Shown: positions 27,001 through 36,839 of the stretch, piece by piece
Layout of the letters: every line of letters begins with the position of its first letter
Position numbering within the stretch: position 1 is the stretch's first letter
From: Pardosa pseudoannulata
Taxonomy: Eukaryota; Arthropoda; Arachnida; Araneae; Lycosidae
Reading direction: 5' to 3'
DNA length: 64,000 nt
Assembly: GCA_032207245.1 (NCBI GenBank)
Contig: CM063505.1
Location: forward strand, 174,204,200-174,268,199
Translations under genes and position numbers: made by a program
The notes under the pieces: generated by a model
Databases searched by the model: none
What the model saw: the letters and a program-made list of their open reading frames with translations, nothing else
What the model was told of the DNA's origin: nothing

Positions 27001-30000
27001 ATACAAATCTTGTTTCTAGGGTGATGTTTGAAAGTAAGTTTCCCTTTTTCCATTGATTTTAATTTTGATACATTGTTAATAAGGACTCTATAATGCTGAA
27101 AATATTATTATATCACAATATATTACCAGTTTTATATTGCAGTGTTGTTATAGTTTTATGTTTTTTTAAATAGGTTGTAGGTTTTAAAGTTTGATCATTG
27201 TCATCTTATCAATGTTTTGAGTATGTGGTATATTTGTTTTTGAGTTTACTATTTTTTACTTTCAGAGACACATGGCGAATACATTGTGACAACTTCATAT
27301 GACAATTCTTTGAAGGTAATTATTTTTTTTTCCTGCAATAAAATTATAAACTATTTAAATTCATATATTAGAGAGCATTTTTCAAAAATAGTTACTTTTA
27401 ATCTAATTATTTTTTTTTTTGAAAAAGGATAGATCACATGACATATTGATATACAAACTGAAAGTTTCTTGCTTTTAGGCTGACTTGTTTTGTTAAAGAT
27501 AATTATGTATGTGCATGTTAGGATGAAATCATTTTGACAAGTTGGTGGGTGGTAACTATAGGAATATTTCAATTGAGGTTACACCTTTTTTAAATAGGAT
27601 CTTAATAGATCATGTTTACATAACATATTAGGTTTATCTAGATCATGGACAGTCAACCTTTTTATACTTACAAGTGACATTTGTATCTTTGTTAGTAGAT
27701 TTTTTTAAACCTCGTACCTGATCTTCGGTACCAGAGTTCATGGGTTCATATCCCACAGTTGCATGGATGTTTGTAGCCATTCAGAATCGGCTTTGAGCTG
27801 TAGGTCCCGGTCTCATTAGCCCTTGTGTTGCAAAAAGTAGACCATAGCACTCCAAACCAACCAACTAACCTCCTACCAGTTCCATGTAACTAAATTTAGT
27901 GCAACTCTGAAGAACTCAAAATTTTTGAGTAGATGGGACAGTAAAAAAATCATGTAGTTTCTTTAATCTTTCCATTATATTTAGTGTATATTTATTATGA
28001 ACTGAAATTTTGAATTTCTTTATCTCCATTGATAAGTACCTGCTAATGTAGAAGCTGCTTAAGTTAAAGAAATATTAAATGAAATAGTTTATTGAACTGA
28101 ACCTTAATTATTTATAAGATCCTCTAGTCTGATGCTGTGTAACTATATATTTGCTATATTATTTTTTTGTAATAATAAAAATTTGTAAAAATAGCTTTAG
28201 CTTCAGATAAAAACCCTACTGCTTGCCATGAAAGCTTGAATGATCAATTAGCAAGTACAGTAGGCTATTATTTGTACATGGTTCCAAGTACCAATGTAAA
28301 ATAACATATAAATTAAAGGTTGTATTGTAAAAATTTTAATAAGTATCTTTCATTGTTGAAACAGGCTGTCTACTTAACACAAATCTTAGGAAAATTAGTC
28401 AGATGCAATATTTTTTTTAAAATTCTTGTAACAGTATTTCTGTAACAATTCTGTTGATTTTTTTTAAAATGGAGAAACAAGTTAAACTCTATTTAAATAA
28501 TTATAATAATAATAATAAGAAGAAGAAAACTTAAAAATGTATAGATAAAATGTGAATTTTAAGTGTTGAAAAGTCATTGTCATTAGTCATTTTTAACGTC
28601 ATTATCAGTAATATTTTTAGCAAGAAAAGGCACCAAAAATATAATTTAAATTAGCATAACTTGTTATATTAGGGACAGTTTGAATCTTTTCATATCCTCT
28701 TGAAAGTTGAAATAAAGGAGTTCTTTCTATTGTAACGCACACATATAATTTTTTTTCTAAGATTTTTTGAAAATATAATATGCTGGAAAAATCTTTGAAA
28801 GTGTGTCCAAAAGGCTAGGAAAAATTCAGGGAAAGAAAATTTTCAACAATTTAGTAAACCCTTCGTGAAATTTTAATTCAAAAGTAATAGTTTTAATGCT
28901 TTTAACGACAGTAGTACTGGTATATTACCACATAATATATTGAAAAGAGTCATAATTGAATTTTAAAAGCTAAGCAGTTATCATGAAGGTAAAAAAAAAA
29001 AAAAAAAATACATTTATTGCATATCTTGTGTATTAATTCTACCATTTATGTGTATGCAAGAAAGACATTAATTAAAAAATCTAATTGTCATCATACTGCT
29101 TGTTTATGAGTACAGCAATATGAATTAAGTGTATTGATTGATTTTTGGTGAGCGTTTGGAAATATAAAAATTTTTTTAAACAAAATCCGGTACTTTTTTA
29201 AATGAAAAGTGGAATAGCTTCTTAATTCTTATTCATCTTTACTTATATAGGCATCAGACAATTTATTGTCTTTTAATTCATCAGTTGTGCTTAATTTGAC
29301 CAACATTTTTTCCTTAATAGGAAGGAAGCAATAATGAAAAAAGCTGAAAATGTGTGTTTAGAAAAAGCAAAAGCGACATATGATAAAAGCCTTTTGTTGT
29401 ACAAATGAAATAATTTATCATTTCTCTGTTTATAAATGAGCAGGAATCTGGATAGAGATGAAACATTTTCTTAATCATAGGTGTGTATGCTCTGGGGGAA
29501 CCCCAGAATTCTAGGGCTTTGGTGGTAACCATCTCTTAATTTCGGAAAGAAAAAATTGCAAATTACTTCCTTTTAGTATTGGTAAACTACACTGAAGGAA
29601 GGTACTGATAAAGACAAGAGTCAATTTACAATTCTATTGAATAGAGTTGCTTCTCCTAATCCATCATATATGTTGCAAATACATATCATATACAGTAATA
29701 CATATTTGCAATATATATGATACATTGAGTGCTGATTAAGGTCATGGATTCTGTGAGACTGCACAACATAAATTAAAGGTTAGAACTAAAAGATATGCCA
29801 CTTTCATTAAACATGGACATGTAATGTTCAAGAGTGCATACTTTTTGTATTAGTTATAAGCTAAATGCTTTTAAAGAAGTAATTTTGGTAATTGAAGATG
29901 ATTTTTATTTAATTTTTTTCAGAGTAAAAATTAATCCTTTTATATTGTCTTTGAATTGTTTTAAAAATTTATTATTTTTATAGAATTGTTTTAGTTCTCC

Positions 30001-30648
30001 ACCTTTCCTCTGAAATAATATGATTTACTTGTTTCAGTATCCCTCTTGATGCCTGTAAAATGTTCCAAGGATTTTTTTGGGTTCAACAAACCCCCTTGCT
30101 TAATGCAAGTGATATATAGTTTAATATGTTTAAACAGTGCTTTATTGTATTATAAGTAAGGTTGACTACCCTTGATCTAGGCAATGTAGCCTAAAAAACT
30201 TAGTTAAAAATTCTGATGGGTAGTATGGGAATAACTTAATGACAAGCCAAGTTTGTAAACAGTATCGTAGCTTCTATGAAAAAAGTGAGATCAAATAAAA
30301 TCTAGAATATAATGTTGAATTAATTTAGTTTATATTGATCTTTATTGTGCATTAAATCAGTATTTATTATTTATTTAAATTGAAAGATTTATTGTACTAA
30401 TTTAATTTTGAGTAATCTCTCACATTGTTCAGATAGATTGTTGTAGTGAGTTATAATTTATTTCTTTTATGTGATTAAATATTTTATTCTCATTTCATTA
30501 GGTGTGGTCTCATCCTGGCTGGACTCCCATTCAGACTTTATGTGGTCACAGTGGAAAAGTGATGAGTGCTGATGTTTCAAATGATGATAAATATATAGCA
30601 ACTGCTTCATTTGATAGGACTTTTAAACTATGGGCACCTGAAAATTGA
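6644..30648 (+). CDS. PRPF4: U4/U6 snRNP protein Prp4 (15 exons, complete)
   Basis: Exons: 6644-6848, 7029-7102, 9258-9330, 12446-12567, 13115-13194, 14275-14368, 14758-14852, 16940-16998, 18668-18791, 21671-21763, 24657-24779, 24963-25070, 26915-27033, 27266-27315, 30502-30648. All junctions are GT-AG and phases agree; the joined CDS is 1566 nt (521 aa; human PRPF4 is 522). The N-terminus is acidic with a [13 protein letters not shown] motif, then [15 protein letters not shown] and the splicing-factor motif [17 protein letters not shown] (about residues 119-135), then seven WD40 repeats from about 217 to the end (e.g. [35 protein letters not shown]). In the family it scaffolds the U4/U6 di-snRNP with PRPF3 in the nucleus. 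The ATG directly follows a TATTATAG acceptor-like sequence, so a 5' UTR exon upstream is likely. The exon-9 donor (AAG|GTTTTT) is weak. Confidence 0.96.
7278..7947. repeat. Two 113-bp direct repeats in PRPF4 intron 2
   Basis: Copies at 7278-7390 and 7835-7947 share TAATAATAG, AAATTTATGAAGCGGTT, CATCCATATTGGATTTTT and TTAGGGTTAGCAAAATTC in the same order. The DNA between them holds the long hairpin at 7452-7510. They may be parts of one larger degraded element whose ends I could not define. Confidence 0.7.
7452..7510. repeat. Perfect 26-bp inverted repeat (hairpin), 7-nt loop
   Basis: Arms 7452-7477 and 7485-7510 are exact reverse complements over 26 bases, with loop TCTTGAT. Located in PRPF4 intron 2, between the two 113-bp direct repeats. 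Could fold as a hairpin in the intron RNA or be a very short palindromic element. Confidence 0.9.
11084..11109. repeat. G10/C9 hairpin
   Basis: A run of ten G, the spacer TCAAATG and a run of nine C, followed by an A run. The runs can pair as a very stable stem. Nearby GGGCGTAATTTGGG (from about 11063) and CCCAAATTATGCC (about 11200) form weaker outer inverted repeats, suggesting the remains of a small element. Confidence 0.6.
11363..12152. mobile_element. TIR element, CAGGGTATCTGC type, 6-bp flanking repeat
   Basis: The right end reverse-complements to CAGGGTATCTGCC and the left end is a decayed CATGGTTTCCGCGCACC. Both subterminal regions are full of GAAAAGTCATGGA-type motifs in opposite orientation. 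TATGAA directly abuts both ends. No transposase sequence remains. It resembles the elements at 21088-21600 and 28362-28863 in its terminal sequence, and hAT-like families with short target duplications; the superfamily is inference. Confidence 0.6.
15011..15235 (+). mobile_element. LINE 3' end: non-LTR retrotransposon ORF2 tail
   Basis: An open frame of 74 codons ends in TAG at 15233-15235 and reads [10 protein letters not shown] ... [18 protein letters not shown] ... [12 protein letters not shown]. This W-GH...GRP-x-x-RW-D...W pattern is the familiar C-terminal tail of arthropod endonuclease/reverse-transcriptase elements. It is preceded by an in-frame TGA and followed by an AAGAAGAAG repeat tail, as in 5'-truncated LINE insertions. 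It lies in PRPF4 intron 7, sense to the gene. Confidence 0.75.
15752..16090 (+). repeat. 113-bp tandem repeat, three copies
   Basis: Units start near 15752, 15865 and 15978, each beginning AAAAACTTTTCTGAA and ending near TTTTTAATC. The first two are nearly identical, the third has small deletions. In PRPF4 intron 7. Confidence 0.85.
16243..16419 (+). mobile_element. tRNA-derived SINE, copy 1
   Basis: The tRNA-like head has an A box (GGCCGATTGGTTAGGGTGC) and a B box (GGGTTCGAATCCC). The body is GGATGTTCATAGCCGTT...GGTCCCAGTCTCATTAG and the tail AGTAGACCGTAGCACTCCAAACC. Flanked by CTGGTCAGA at 16234-16242 and 16420-16428 (9-bp target duplication). Sense to PRPF4, intron 7. Confidence 0.88.
16700..16868 (+). 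repeat. 85-bp tandem duplication
   Basis: Two units starting at 16700 and 16785 share ACAGTAAATA, AACTAGTGTTAAA, TATATAAGAGAGTAT and AAATATTTTAAGTTCC in order. In PRPF4 intron 7, about 70 bp before exon 8. Confidence 0.8.
17977..18028. repeat. (TA)n microsatellite
   Basis: An uninterrupted TA dinucleotide run of about 26 units in PRPF4 intron 8. It accounts for the YIYIYI stretch of a spurious minus-strand ORF. Confidence 0.95.
19068..19500 (+). repeat. Degenerate tandem repeat, four units of about 100-130 bp
   Basis: Units can be followed by TTCTC-(AC/AT)-AAGGTTCT-CTTTAT-CAAATTTTTGATTAATAA (near 19074, 19207, 19312, 19414) and by later TATAAAAATATATCC-type segments. They are diverged and of uneven length, so the array is old. 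In PRPF4 intron 9. Confidence 0.65.
21088..21600. mobile_element. TIR element with ends CAGGGTGTCTACTG
   Basis: The left end CAGGGTGTCTACTG and the right end CAGTAGACACCCTG are perfect 14-bp inverted repeats. AAATA abuts both ends (21083-21087, 21601-21605). The interior is non-coding and closely similar to 28362-28863, for instance AGTTTGAATCTTTT-GCATCTTCTTAAAAG and the stretch around TCTAAGATTTTTT. A small non-autonomous family, in PRPF4 intron 9. Confidence 0.82.
22947..23590. mobile_element. Possible degraded TIR element
   Basis: The left part begins AGGGTGCTCACATATCAGG and carries TCAGGGAATTTTCC motifs; the right part has mirrored GTCAGGGAATTTTGG, ATATCAGGATAA and a GGTCACC end. The ends match only loosely and no target duplication is visible, so boundaries are approximate. 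In PRPF4 intron 10. Confidence 0.35.
23650..23811 (+). mobile_element. tRNA-derived SINE, copy 2
   Basis: Same family as copy 1: A box GGCCGAATGGTTAGAGTGC, B box GGGTTCGAATCCC, tail ending CAGTAGACCGTAG...CCAAACCA. Flanked by a perfect 15-bp target duplication, TCTATGCCTCTGTTG, at 23635-23649 and 23812-23826. Sense to PRPF4, intron 10. It also explains the C-terminal half of the plus ORF at 23582-23770. Confidence 0.95.
25678..26039 (+). mobile_element. piggyBac-type element, internally deleted
   Basis: TTAA lies directly outside both ends (25674-25677 and 26040-26043). The ends are inverted: CACATTGTTG at the left, CACATTTTTG reverse-complemented at the right. The inside begins with inverted motifs around GTTAACTCGTG/CACGAGTAAACTC and then carries the first 32 codons of a transposase-like ORF. 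In PRPF4 intron 12. Confidence 0.78.
25900..25998 (+). pseudogene. piggyBac transposase N-terminus (remnant)
   Basis: ATG-initiated frame of 32 codons with [19 protein letters not shown] followed by YPSDYESN. A short acidic Asp/Ser/Glu-rich leader like this is usual at the N-terminus of piggyBac-type transposases. The TGA at 25996-25998 and the nearby right end mean the catalytic core has been deleted. The call leans on the TTAA-flanked context. Confidence 0.6.
26190..26585 (-). mobile_element. Second tRNA-derived SINE-like repeat
   Basis: On the minus strand from about 26582 the sequence reads GTTGCTGAGTCGGTAAATGC (A-box-like) and, about 35 nt on, GGTTCTGAGTTTGAGTC (B-box-like): a decayed tRNA head. 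The downstream body is unlike the other SINE family. The 3' limit near 26190 is a guess. In PRPF4 intron 12, antisense. Confidence 0.5.
27719..27866 (+). mobile_element. tRNA-derived SINE, copy 3 (5' truncated)
   Basis: Lacks the A box but keeps a B box (TGGGTTCATATCCC), the body GGATGTTTGTAGCCATTCAG and the tail GTAGACCATAGCACTCCAAACC. Flanked by an 11-bp duplication with one mismatch (AACCTCGTACC at 27708-27718, AACCTCCTACC at 27867-27877). Sense to PRPF4, intron 14. Confidence 0.85.
28362..28863. mobile_element. TIR element, second copy of the 21088 family
   Basis: Left end CAGGCTGTCTACTTAAC; the right end reverse-complements to CGAAGGGTTTAC. The flanks carry TGAAA on both sides (28357-28361, 28864-28868). 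The interior aligns with 21088-21600 over most of its length, including GGCACCAAAAATATAATTTA and AGTTTGAATCTTTTC. In PRPF4 intron 14. Confidence 0.75.
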
Positions 30649-30689
30649 CTGTGATTTGCATAGTTGCTTTTTGTACATTTTACTTTTTA

Positions 30690-30695
30690 ATTAAA
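30690..30695 (+). terminator. Probable PRPF4 polyadenylation signal (ATTAAA)
   Basis: ATTAAA lies 42 nt after the TGA stop, followed by a T-rich stretch. This is the common variant of the animal poly(A) signal at a normal distance for a short 3' UTR. Confidence 0.5.
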
Positions 30696-30699
30696 ATAT

Positions 30700-31991
30700 T
30701 TTTACAACCACAATTTATTCAGTTTGGGCTTAAAACATTTTGATGTGTGCACAACCTTCACCCTCAGTACAAACATAGTAATAATAGGTTAATTAAACCA
30801 CAACTTTTTACAATATTGAAAAAATTACCTCAGTTATGCATGTAATGAAAGAAAAAAAATGCTTTATTTGCAGCAATACTAACAATAGACAACAATAGCA
30901 ATTTACCTGCACAAAGAGATGTTGTCATTATTAAAGGAATAAAAATTTTTACTGTCTCCAAAACCCTTTAAGTAATTCCTGAATTTATAGAATCTCACCG
31001 GTTTTAAGTTATTATCAAACTCAGAATAAAAATGTGTGTGTAAGAAAGAGCAAGTAAAAATATCAAATAACAAATAAGCTACAATTTTCTTTGCACACTA
31101 AAACCTTTTGTGAGATGAATATCCTTTATGATGCATGTGAAAATAGCCACAGGTGTGTGCAATGGTGGCATGCTTGTATGTAATTGAAAGTGTAAATGAA
31201 TTAATGACAATAAGCAAGACCACTGGTTCCAGCAACCCACGTAAAATATATTTTCCCAGCCACAAAATGTCTTAATTGATCCCCAACTTAAAATTCTTCC
31301 AACACATTTCTCAAAGCTTTCTCTGCAATAGATGTAACTTTTTTGTCCATTCACCGCATTTTCCAGCTGTTTCTGGCAAATGGATCAGTTTTCCCATTCT
31401 ATCTAAATTGCATTTTCCTGTTATAATAACAACTAAGCTACTTTCTCTGGGAAGTATTTTGTCTCTGTCTCGCTCTGGGGTCCAGCCCTGTTCCAGCATG
31501 TGTTTTCTCTTACATGTCATTGACTGTTGAATATGTCTTTTTGGCAGCTTCCCAATAAAGATTTAAGTTCTCAGAATTGCATGTTCTCTTTCAATGGAGC
31601 CACAACTGCTTTATTCATAAGTTAATTGCTTAGGCTTTTCTTTGCCCAGTAGCCCAGGCAAGTAAAAAGAATAGTGGCCATAATTCAATGTAGCCGGCCA
31701 TTTAAATAGCCATGGTTACATTTTAGCTGGCAGAACTTTACCGGTCTTAGCTACTTTCGTGGTAGACTTTTTCTTCGTGAACTTTTGCAATTTTTTTTTA
31801 AATCTGTGGATAATAGTGATGATTATCTTGATCATTTTAAGCTTTTGCTGTAGCTTGATGTTACACCTATGTTTCTTGGATTTAATACTGTTAGAGGTGT
31901 CATGATTGTGCTTTTCAAACGTAAACAAGTATTTCTGAGTTAGCAAACTCAAACCTTTACTAATTACTCAGGATTGACTCCATCCAAAACT
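30700..31991. other. Intergenic, with unrecognised coding-like minus-strand stretch
   Basis: Between about 31520 and 31080 the minus strand has overlapping frames of higher GC that look coding: GWTPERDRDKILPRESSLV, GKCNLDRMGKLIHLPE, and after a frame change AEKALRNVLEEF and LRHFVAGKIYFTWVAGT. Stops and a frameshift break them. I do not recognise the protein; a pseudogene is the simplest reading. Confidence 0.35.
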
Positions 31992-32200
31992 ATGGCAGGC
32001 ACATGCCGTCTGCAGAAAGAGTTACAAGAACTCCGAAAAGCGTCTTTGAGTTATTTCCGTAACATACGCTTCAAGATCACTTTAACGCGCCTATCACATC
32101 AAGATCACTGATTTCCGAGTACGTTCCCTTCAAGCCACCCAAAGAACTATTCGGACGAGGATGTATCATTCAACCAAATCTCCAGGCCATGCTTCAATAT
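31992..32200 (+). pseudogene. UBE2L3-like ubiquitin-conjugating enzyme pseudogene (fragment)
   Basis: From ATG 31992 the frame reads MAGTCRLQKELQELRKASL and SYFRNI, matching the N-terminal helix of UBE2L3/UbcH7-type E2 enzymes. The sequence then skips the first beta-strand region and, in another frame, resumes with EYVPFKPPK and a HPN-like I-I-Q-P-N, the E2 landmark upstream of the catalytic cysteine. It fades out before any catalytic Cys. No introns are visible in the retained part, so a decayed processed copy is likely. Confidence 0.65.
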
Positions 32201-32405
32201 TAAAATCTTAAAAATCTTAATTCTCGGTAAAATTTTCAATGACATTGAAAAAAAAAAAAATGTTTGTGAAATTTGAAAATTTAACATTGCTTCGAATACA
32301 ATCTGGATAAAATATGCAGTTTTGTAGGATGGGAAAATAGATTTTAAAAAATTAGAATAGGAGAGAGGAGGTTTTTAAAGAGATAGTTAAAGTATAATAA
32401 TTTTG

Positions 32406-32435
32406 ATATATATATATATATATATAATTTTGATA

Positions 32436-32520
<85 letters not shown>

Positions 32521-32522
32521 AG
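32406..32522. repeat. (TA)n-(GA)n microsatellite
   Basis: A long AT dinucleotide run, interrupted once, passing directly into about 13 GA units at 32496-32520. Intergenic. Confidence 0.95.
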
Positions 32523-33004
32523 GATAAATTTGATTGTCAGATTACCAGTGAAACAAGATGAGCTGATGTTGAACAGCTTTCTTGAAAATGAAGATATCCA
32601 GTGCAGAGTCCTGTTTACCTCTTGATTATTTTAATCCTCTTAAACATGTATGTGATATGCTTGGGAGATATCAACTATCTCTTCAGCCCCCACCAAACTC
32701 TGTTCCAGAACTGAAACGACCTCTCCATAACATTTAGAACTATTGCAGGCCCCTATTCATTCATAATTCACATAGCAAATATGGTAAATCTATGTGCTGA
32801 ATGTGTGTTTACCAGAGGTGACCATGGTCATTATCAAACTACCCTTTTCCCATTTTCATTTCACTGAAGTTTAGGGTACTCCTGGATTTTTATTTTATTT
32901 TATTTCACATGTAGTAACTTGAAGTTTTTCTGAGTAACTGTGCATAAAATTTTTGTATACAGTTATTAGTATTTGAGCATTCACAATTTATGCTTTTTGT
33001 TTAA

Positions 33005-35900
33005 TTTTCATAGCTTTCATAAAGTAGATACCCATATTTTCTCGTAAATTTCCATATGATTTAAAAAGCTTTAAAAATTGTTCTACATGCATTTGAAAAG
33101 TTACAAATTTGGTGCGATCTGTGTATAAATGTTTCCTCTACTGTGTTTTTTACTATTTTAATACTCATCCTTTATGCTTTTTATTGCCATTTTTGCATTT
33201 ATGGATGTTTATAGCCGTCATCTTAAATGGCATATTGACATTATTGGTGCCAAAAATATAGTCAATAAAACAAAGGGGCACTCTAAACAGCATTTTTCAA
33301 ATCTTTTTATTTTAATTTTTTTAACTAAAATGTAAATTATTCATCTATCTACTTTTATTTTAAATCTTTTCTTTGCATAATAAAGGTCAATAACATCCCC
33401 CTTTTGTTTTGGTTTCATGTGTTGAACCATATTATACTCGCTTACTACTTATACTGCCATTCTGACTTATATTTTTTTCTAAAGTATTCAATGAATATCA
33501 AGTAAACAGTCTATAATTTAAAATTTGCAAATACAGATAGAGGATTACATATAAATTGCTTGAATAACACTTTTTTTTTTTTCATAAGAATTGTGGGAAA
33601 ATGTTTCAATAACTTACATTGAACTGCTATAGAAATTTAAAATATAAAATTTTAAAACAAACAATACCCAAAAATATTGTTGGGTATAAAATAATGTTTT
33701 GTATTTTATTTTAATATATCCAAGTGAATACTTTTCTTTTAACTCAAATACATTAAAATGTTTACTGCTGATAAAAGCATTTAATTCTTTGTTATATTGT
33801 ACGACAAAAACAAAATTCCATTAAGAACACAAAAGCACTTTCAAACAATGCCATGGCTTTCAAATTTTATTTTCTTGTTTACTCACCATCTTAGTTAGTG
33901 TTGAAGCATAATTAATGCAAATAAGAACTTCCCCTAACATAAAAAGCAGTCTTAATATGGCTTTGTGAAGACTCATACTAACTAGTTTAATCGCCGAAAA
34001 AAGAACTTTAATGAGATAAACTTGTTAAAATAAAAGTCAAATAAACAGAATAAATTACAGAAAAGACAGTTTAGTAACATTTGTTAAATTAACTTTTGCA
34101 AGGAAAATGTATGAAAGCATTTGAAAATATTTGTAGTTATTGTTATTTGTAGGTATTGATTTATTGTAAGTGGCTATAGTGAGTGATTAATTAATTTTCA
34201 ATTTGATATCCTCAATAAAATATCAATATAAATTCAATAGAAATGCATAATTCATAGCATTATATTGAATTAAACATTTAAAAAAATCTATGCTAAGGTA
34301 ACTGTTTTTTCAATATTGATTAAAATTAATTTTTTTCTTGTCAAAATTTAATTACTTTAATTATTAATGAAATTACACATATAAAGCCTTAAATTTTGCT
34401 TGGTATTTAAAACGAAGCTTAAAATAGTCGCTATTTAAAACTTAGCAAATATTACTAATTTGAGCCTCTAGGTAAGTTGTAGGTGAGAATTAAATTTCTA
34501 AAACGCTTATTAGTACTAAAACGCATATAAATTAATTTGTTTTTAAATTTTCTATTTTTATTTATATAGGTTTTAGGACTTATTTAGGACGGAATATTTT
34601 TATTTTTGTCAGAAAACAAATTACTTTCATTCGCCGCTTGGGTGGGCTAAAATATCTATCATTCTTCACCTGGGCGCAATTTTGGCCTCCCCCACTTCCA
34701 TGCAAATAGTGGGAATGGAACACAGATTTCACTTGCGAAGAGCGGAAATACTTGCATGTAGCGCATGACATAAAGAAACCTAACATGACTGTACAGAGAA
34801 TGAATCACTTTCTTACAAACAGTGAGACTGAAACACACAGCCGACGTCGCGAACAGTAATCCTAGTATGTTGAAGCTCATGAGCTAAAGAGACCTAAACA
34901 TATGAGTAAACATAGAATCACTTTCAAGTAAACAGTGGGTAACAGTAACAATGGGTTTCAGTTACAGTAATAGCTGTTGTTATCTGAAGGCAATCAATTT
35001 AATTTCACAAAACTAAAAACCAATAAGAATTAGTCCATTTTTAATACACAAAAAAAAAGGGTTGTACAACGGAGTCCATATACCAAAATGATATAAATCA
35101 GAATACAGATAGGGCACGATCAAGAGAAAAAAAAAAGTTAGGTCTAATGCTTAGCGTTCTGTTGCCAAGGTGGTGAAAATGCAGTTCAGAGTGCCCCTTG
35201 TTTTATTGGCGATATTTTTTGGCACCAATATGCTATTTTAGATGGCGGCGATAAACATCCATAAGAACACATGCAATAAAAACCATAAACTATGGTACTA
35301 TTGAAGAATAGGGTACCCCTTGGCAAATTTGGTAAAATTATTGGCAATGTTTACTAAAACACAAAGGTATTTCATCCGAACAACATTGTATCTCTTGCTA
35401 TTTGGCAACTTTAATTAATATAGATTGCGCCATTGTAATAGAATTATATACATTTTCTTAATTGATCAAAGCTACTGAGAAAGCCAACAGATCCAAATTA
35501 TTAAAAATTAGCAACAGTGATCCTTTAATGGTTCATTATATCTAATTTTTTTAAGCATTACGCGCATTTAATGTATAAGAAATGGATTCCACAAGAAGAG
35601 CTGGATACAATTATAACATAAATTAAAATACAGATACAGATTGTTTGAACACGGCGAGATTAGAGGAAAATGTTAGGCTACCATGCTCAGAGCTTTATCG
35701 CCAAGCTGGCGGAGGCACCCGGTTCTTCAGTCAAGCCAAAACTATAAGTTTTAAAATTAACGTAGTATAGATTAAGTTTATATGCATTGTAATATTTTTT
35801 TTAAATAAATAAACTCATGGAGAACAATGTTTAAAGTTTTCTAAATCATACGTAAATTTACGAGAAAATATGGGACATACTTTTAAAAACTATGAAAATG
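33005..35900. mobile_element. Element of about 2.9 kb with long inverted ends
   Basis: The outer arms (about 33005-33105 and 35795-35900) pair around CCCATATTTTCTCGTAAATTT; the inner arms (about 33175-33295 and 35187-35285) pair around TTATGGATGTTTATAGCCG, GCATATTG and ACAAAGGGGCACTCT. The interior is AT-rich and I see no intact transposase, so this is a foldback-like or internally decayed DNA transposon. The right arm is split by another repeat (35300-35740). Confidence 0.65.
35300..35740 (-). mobile_element. MITE-like repeat nested in the inverted-end element
   Basis: An inverted copy of 58680-59160: both share AGGGTACCCCTTGGCAAATT-like ends, GGCAACTTTAATTAA, CATTGTAATAGAATTATATA, AGCATTACGCGCA and TATCGCCAAG-GGCGG. 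The other arm of the surrounding element has no counterpart here, so this copy inserted later. Confidence 0.65.
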
Positions 35901-35909
35901 AAGCAAACA

Positions 35910-36340
35910 CCCAGCTAGCACGGAAACGTTGGGTTTTCGTTGGCTACAAGTTGGCTGTTGGTCTTTGGTTGGGTAAACGTTGAAAAGGGGAAATGAAATG
36001 AGGGTATTCAGTTGGCAAAATGTTTGGTTGGCCATCGGTAATTTTGAAACGTTGGCCAACCGTTGGGCCAACGTTGGAGATTTTCTGTTTACTCCTCTTG
36101 CACAAATATCGGCATACCATTGGCTAAGAATTATAAAAGTATGCTGTACAGCATAAACTATCAGTATTCAAATACTTAAAACTGTATACAAAAATTTTAT
36201 ACACCACTGGAGCCGGAAAAACCTCGGGTTGCCATTGGTAAGAAAACGTGCATACTTTGCGATGATAAATATACATAAAAAATCAAAATCTGGAGGCACT
36301 CTAAATTTCAGGGAACCCCGCTAAGTTGGGTAGGGTACCC
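35910..36340. repeat. Block of CCAACGTTGG-type palindromes
   Basis: Repeated GTTGG/CCAAC words: AAACGTTGGG, GTTGGCTACAAGTTGGC, TTGGTTGGGTAAACGTTG and GAAACGTTGGCCAACCGTTGG at 35925-36077. GC-richer than its surroundings. Probably the end of a transposon rich in short palindromes; its boundaries are unclear. Confidence 0.45.
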
Positions 36341-36839
36341 TGTTCTGATGTCAAATCGTCAGCAGCAAGGTGATTTAAAAATCGATTGCTCTTCTAAGAT
36401 AAACTTTTATGTGTTGCATATTACAAAAAGACTTAAATCTGACCTCTTTGTGGCACTTTATTTTTCAAATTAAGTAAGTACATATTACTAATAACTGTTA
36501 AAAATACTAACAATTGCAGAATTTATTTTTCAGAAATCTGTTGCTTTCATAATTATGAATTTTTTTTGTTAATTTTGTAATTAACAAAGTCCAATTCAAA
36601 GCAAATGTACTCCGGGATGCAATTTTGATTGAACGTGATTAAAATGAAATCTGTTGAGCTATTTTAATTTTACACAGTAATAAATTTATATGCTGTCCTT
36701 CCTGGTTGAAATTTTACTGAATTATATTTGGTACGTGCTACGGGCTGCATGTTCTTAACCTATTTTTTTAAATATCTGACGATCGATAGAAAATTTTTTC
36801 ATTAACACTTTCTATTTAATATCTACTGTTATATCACCC

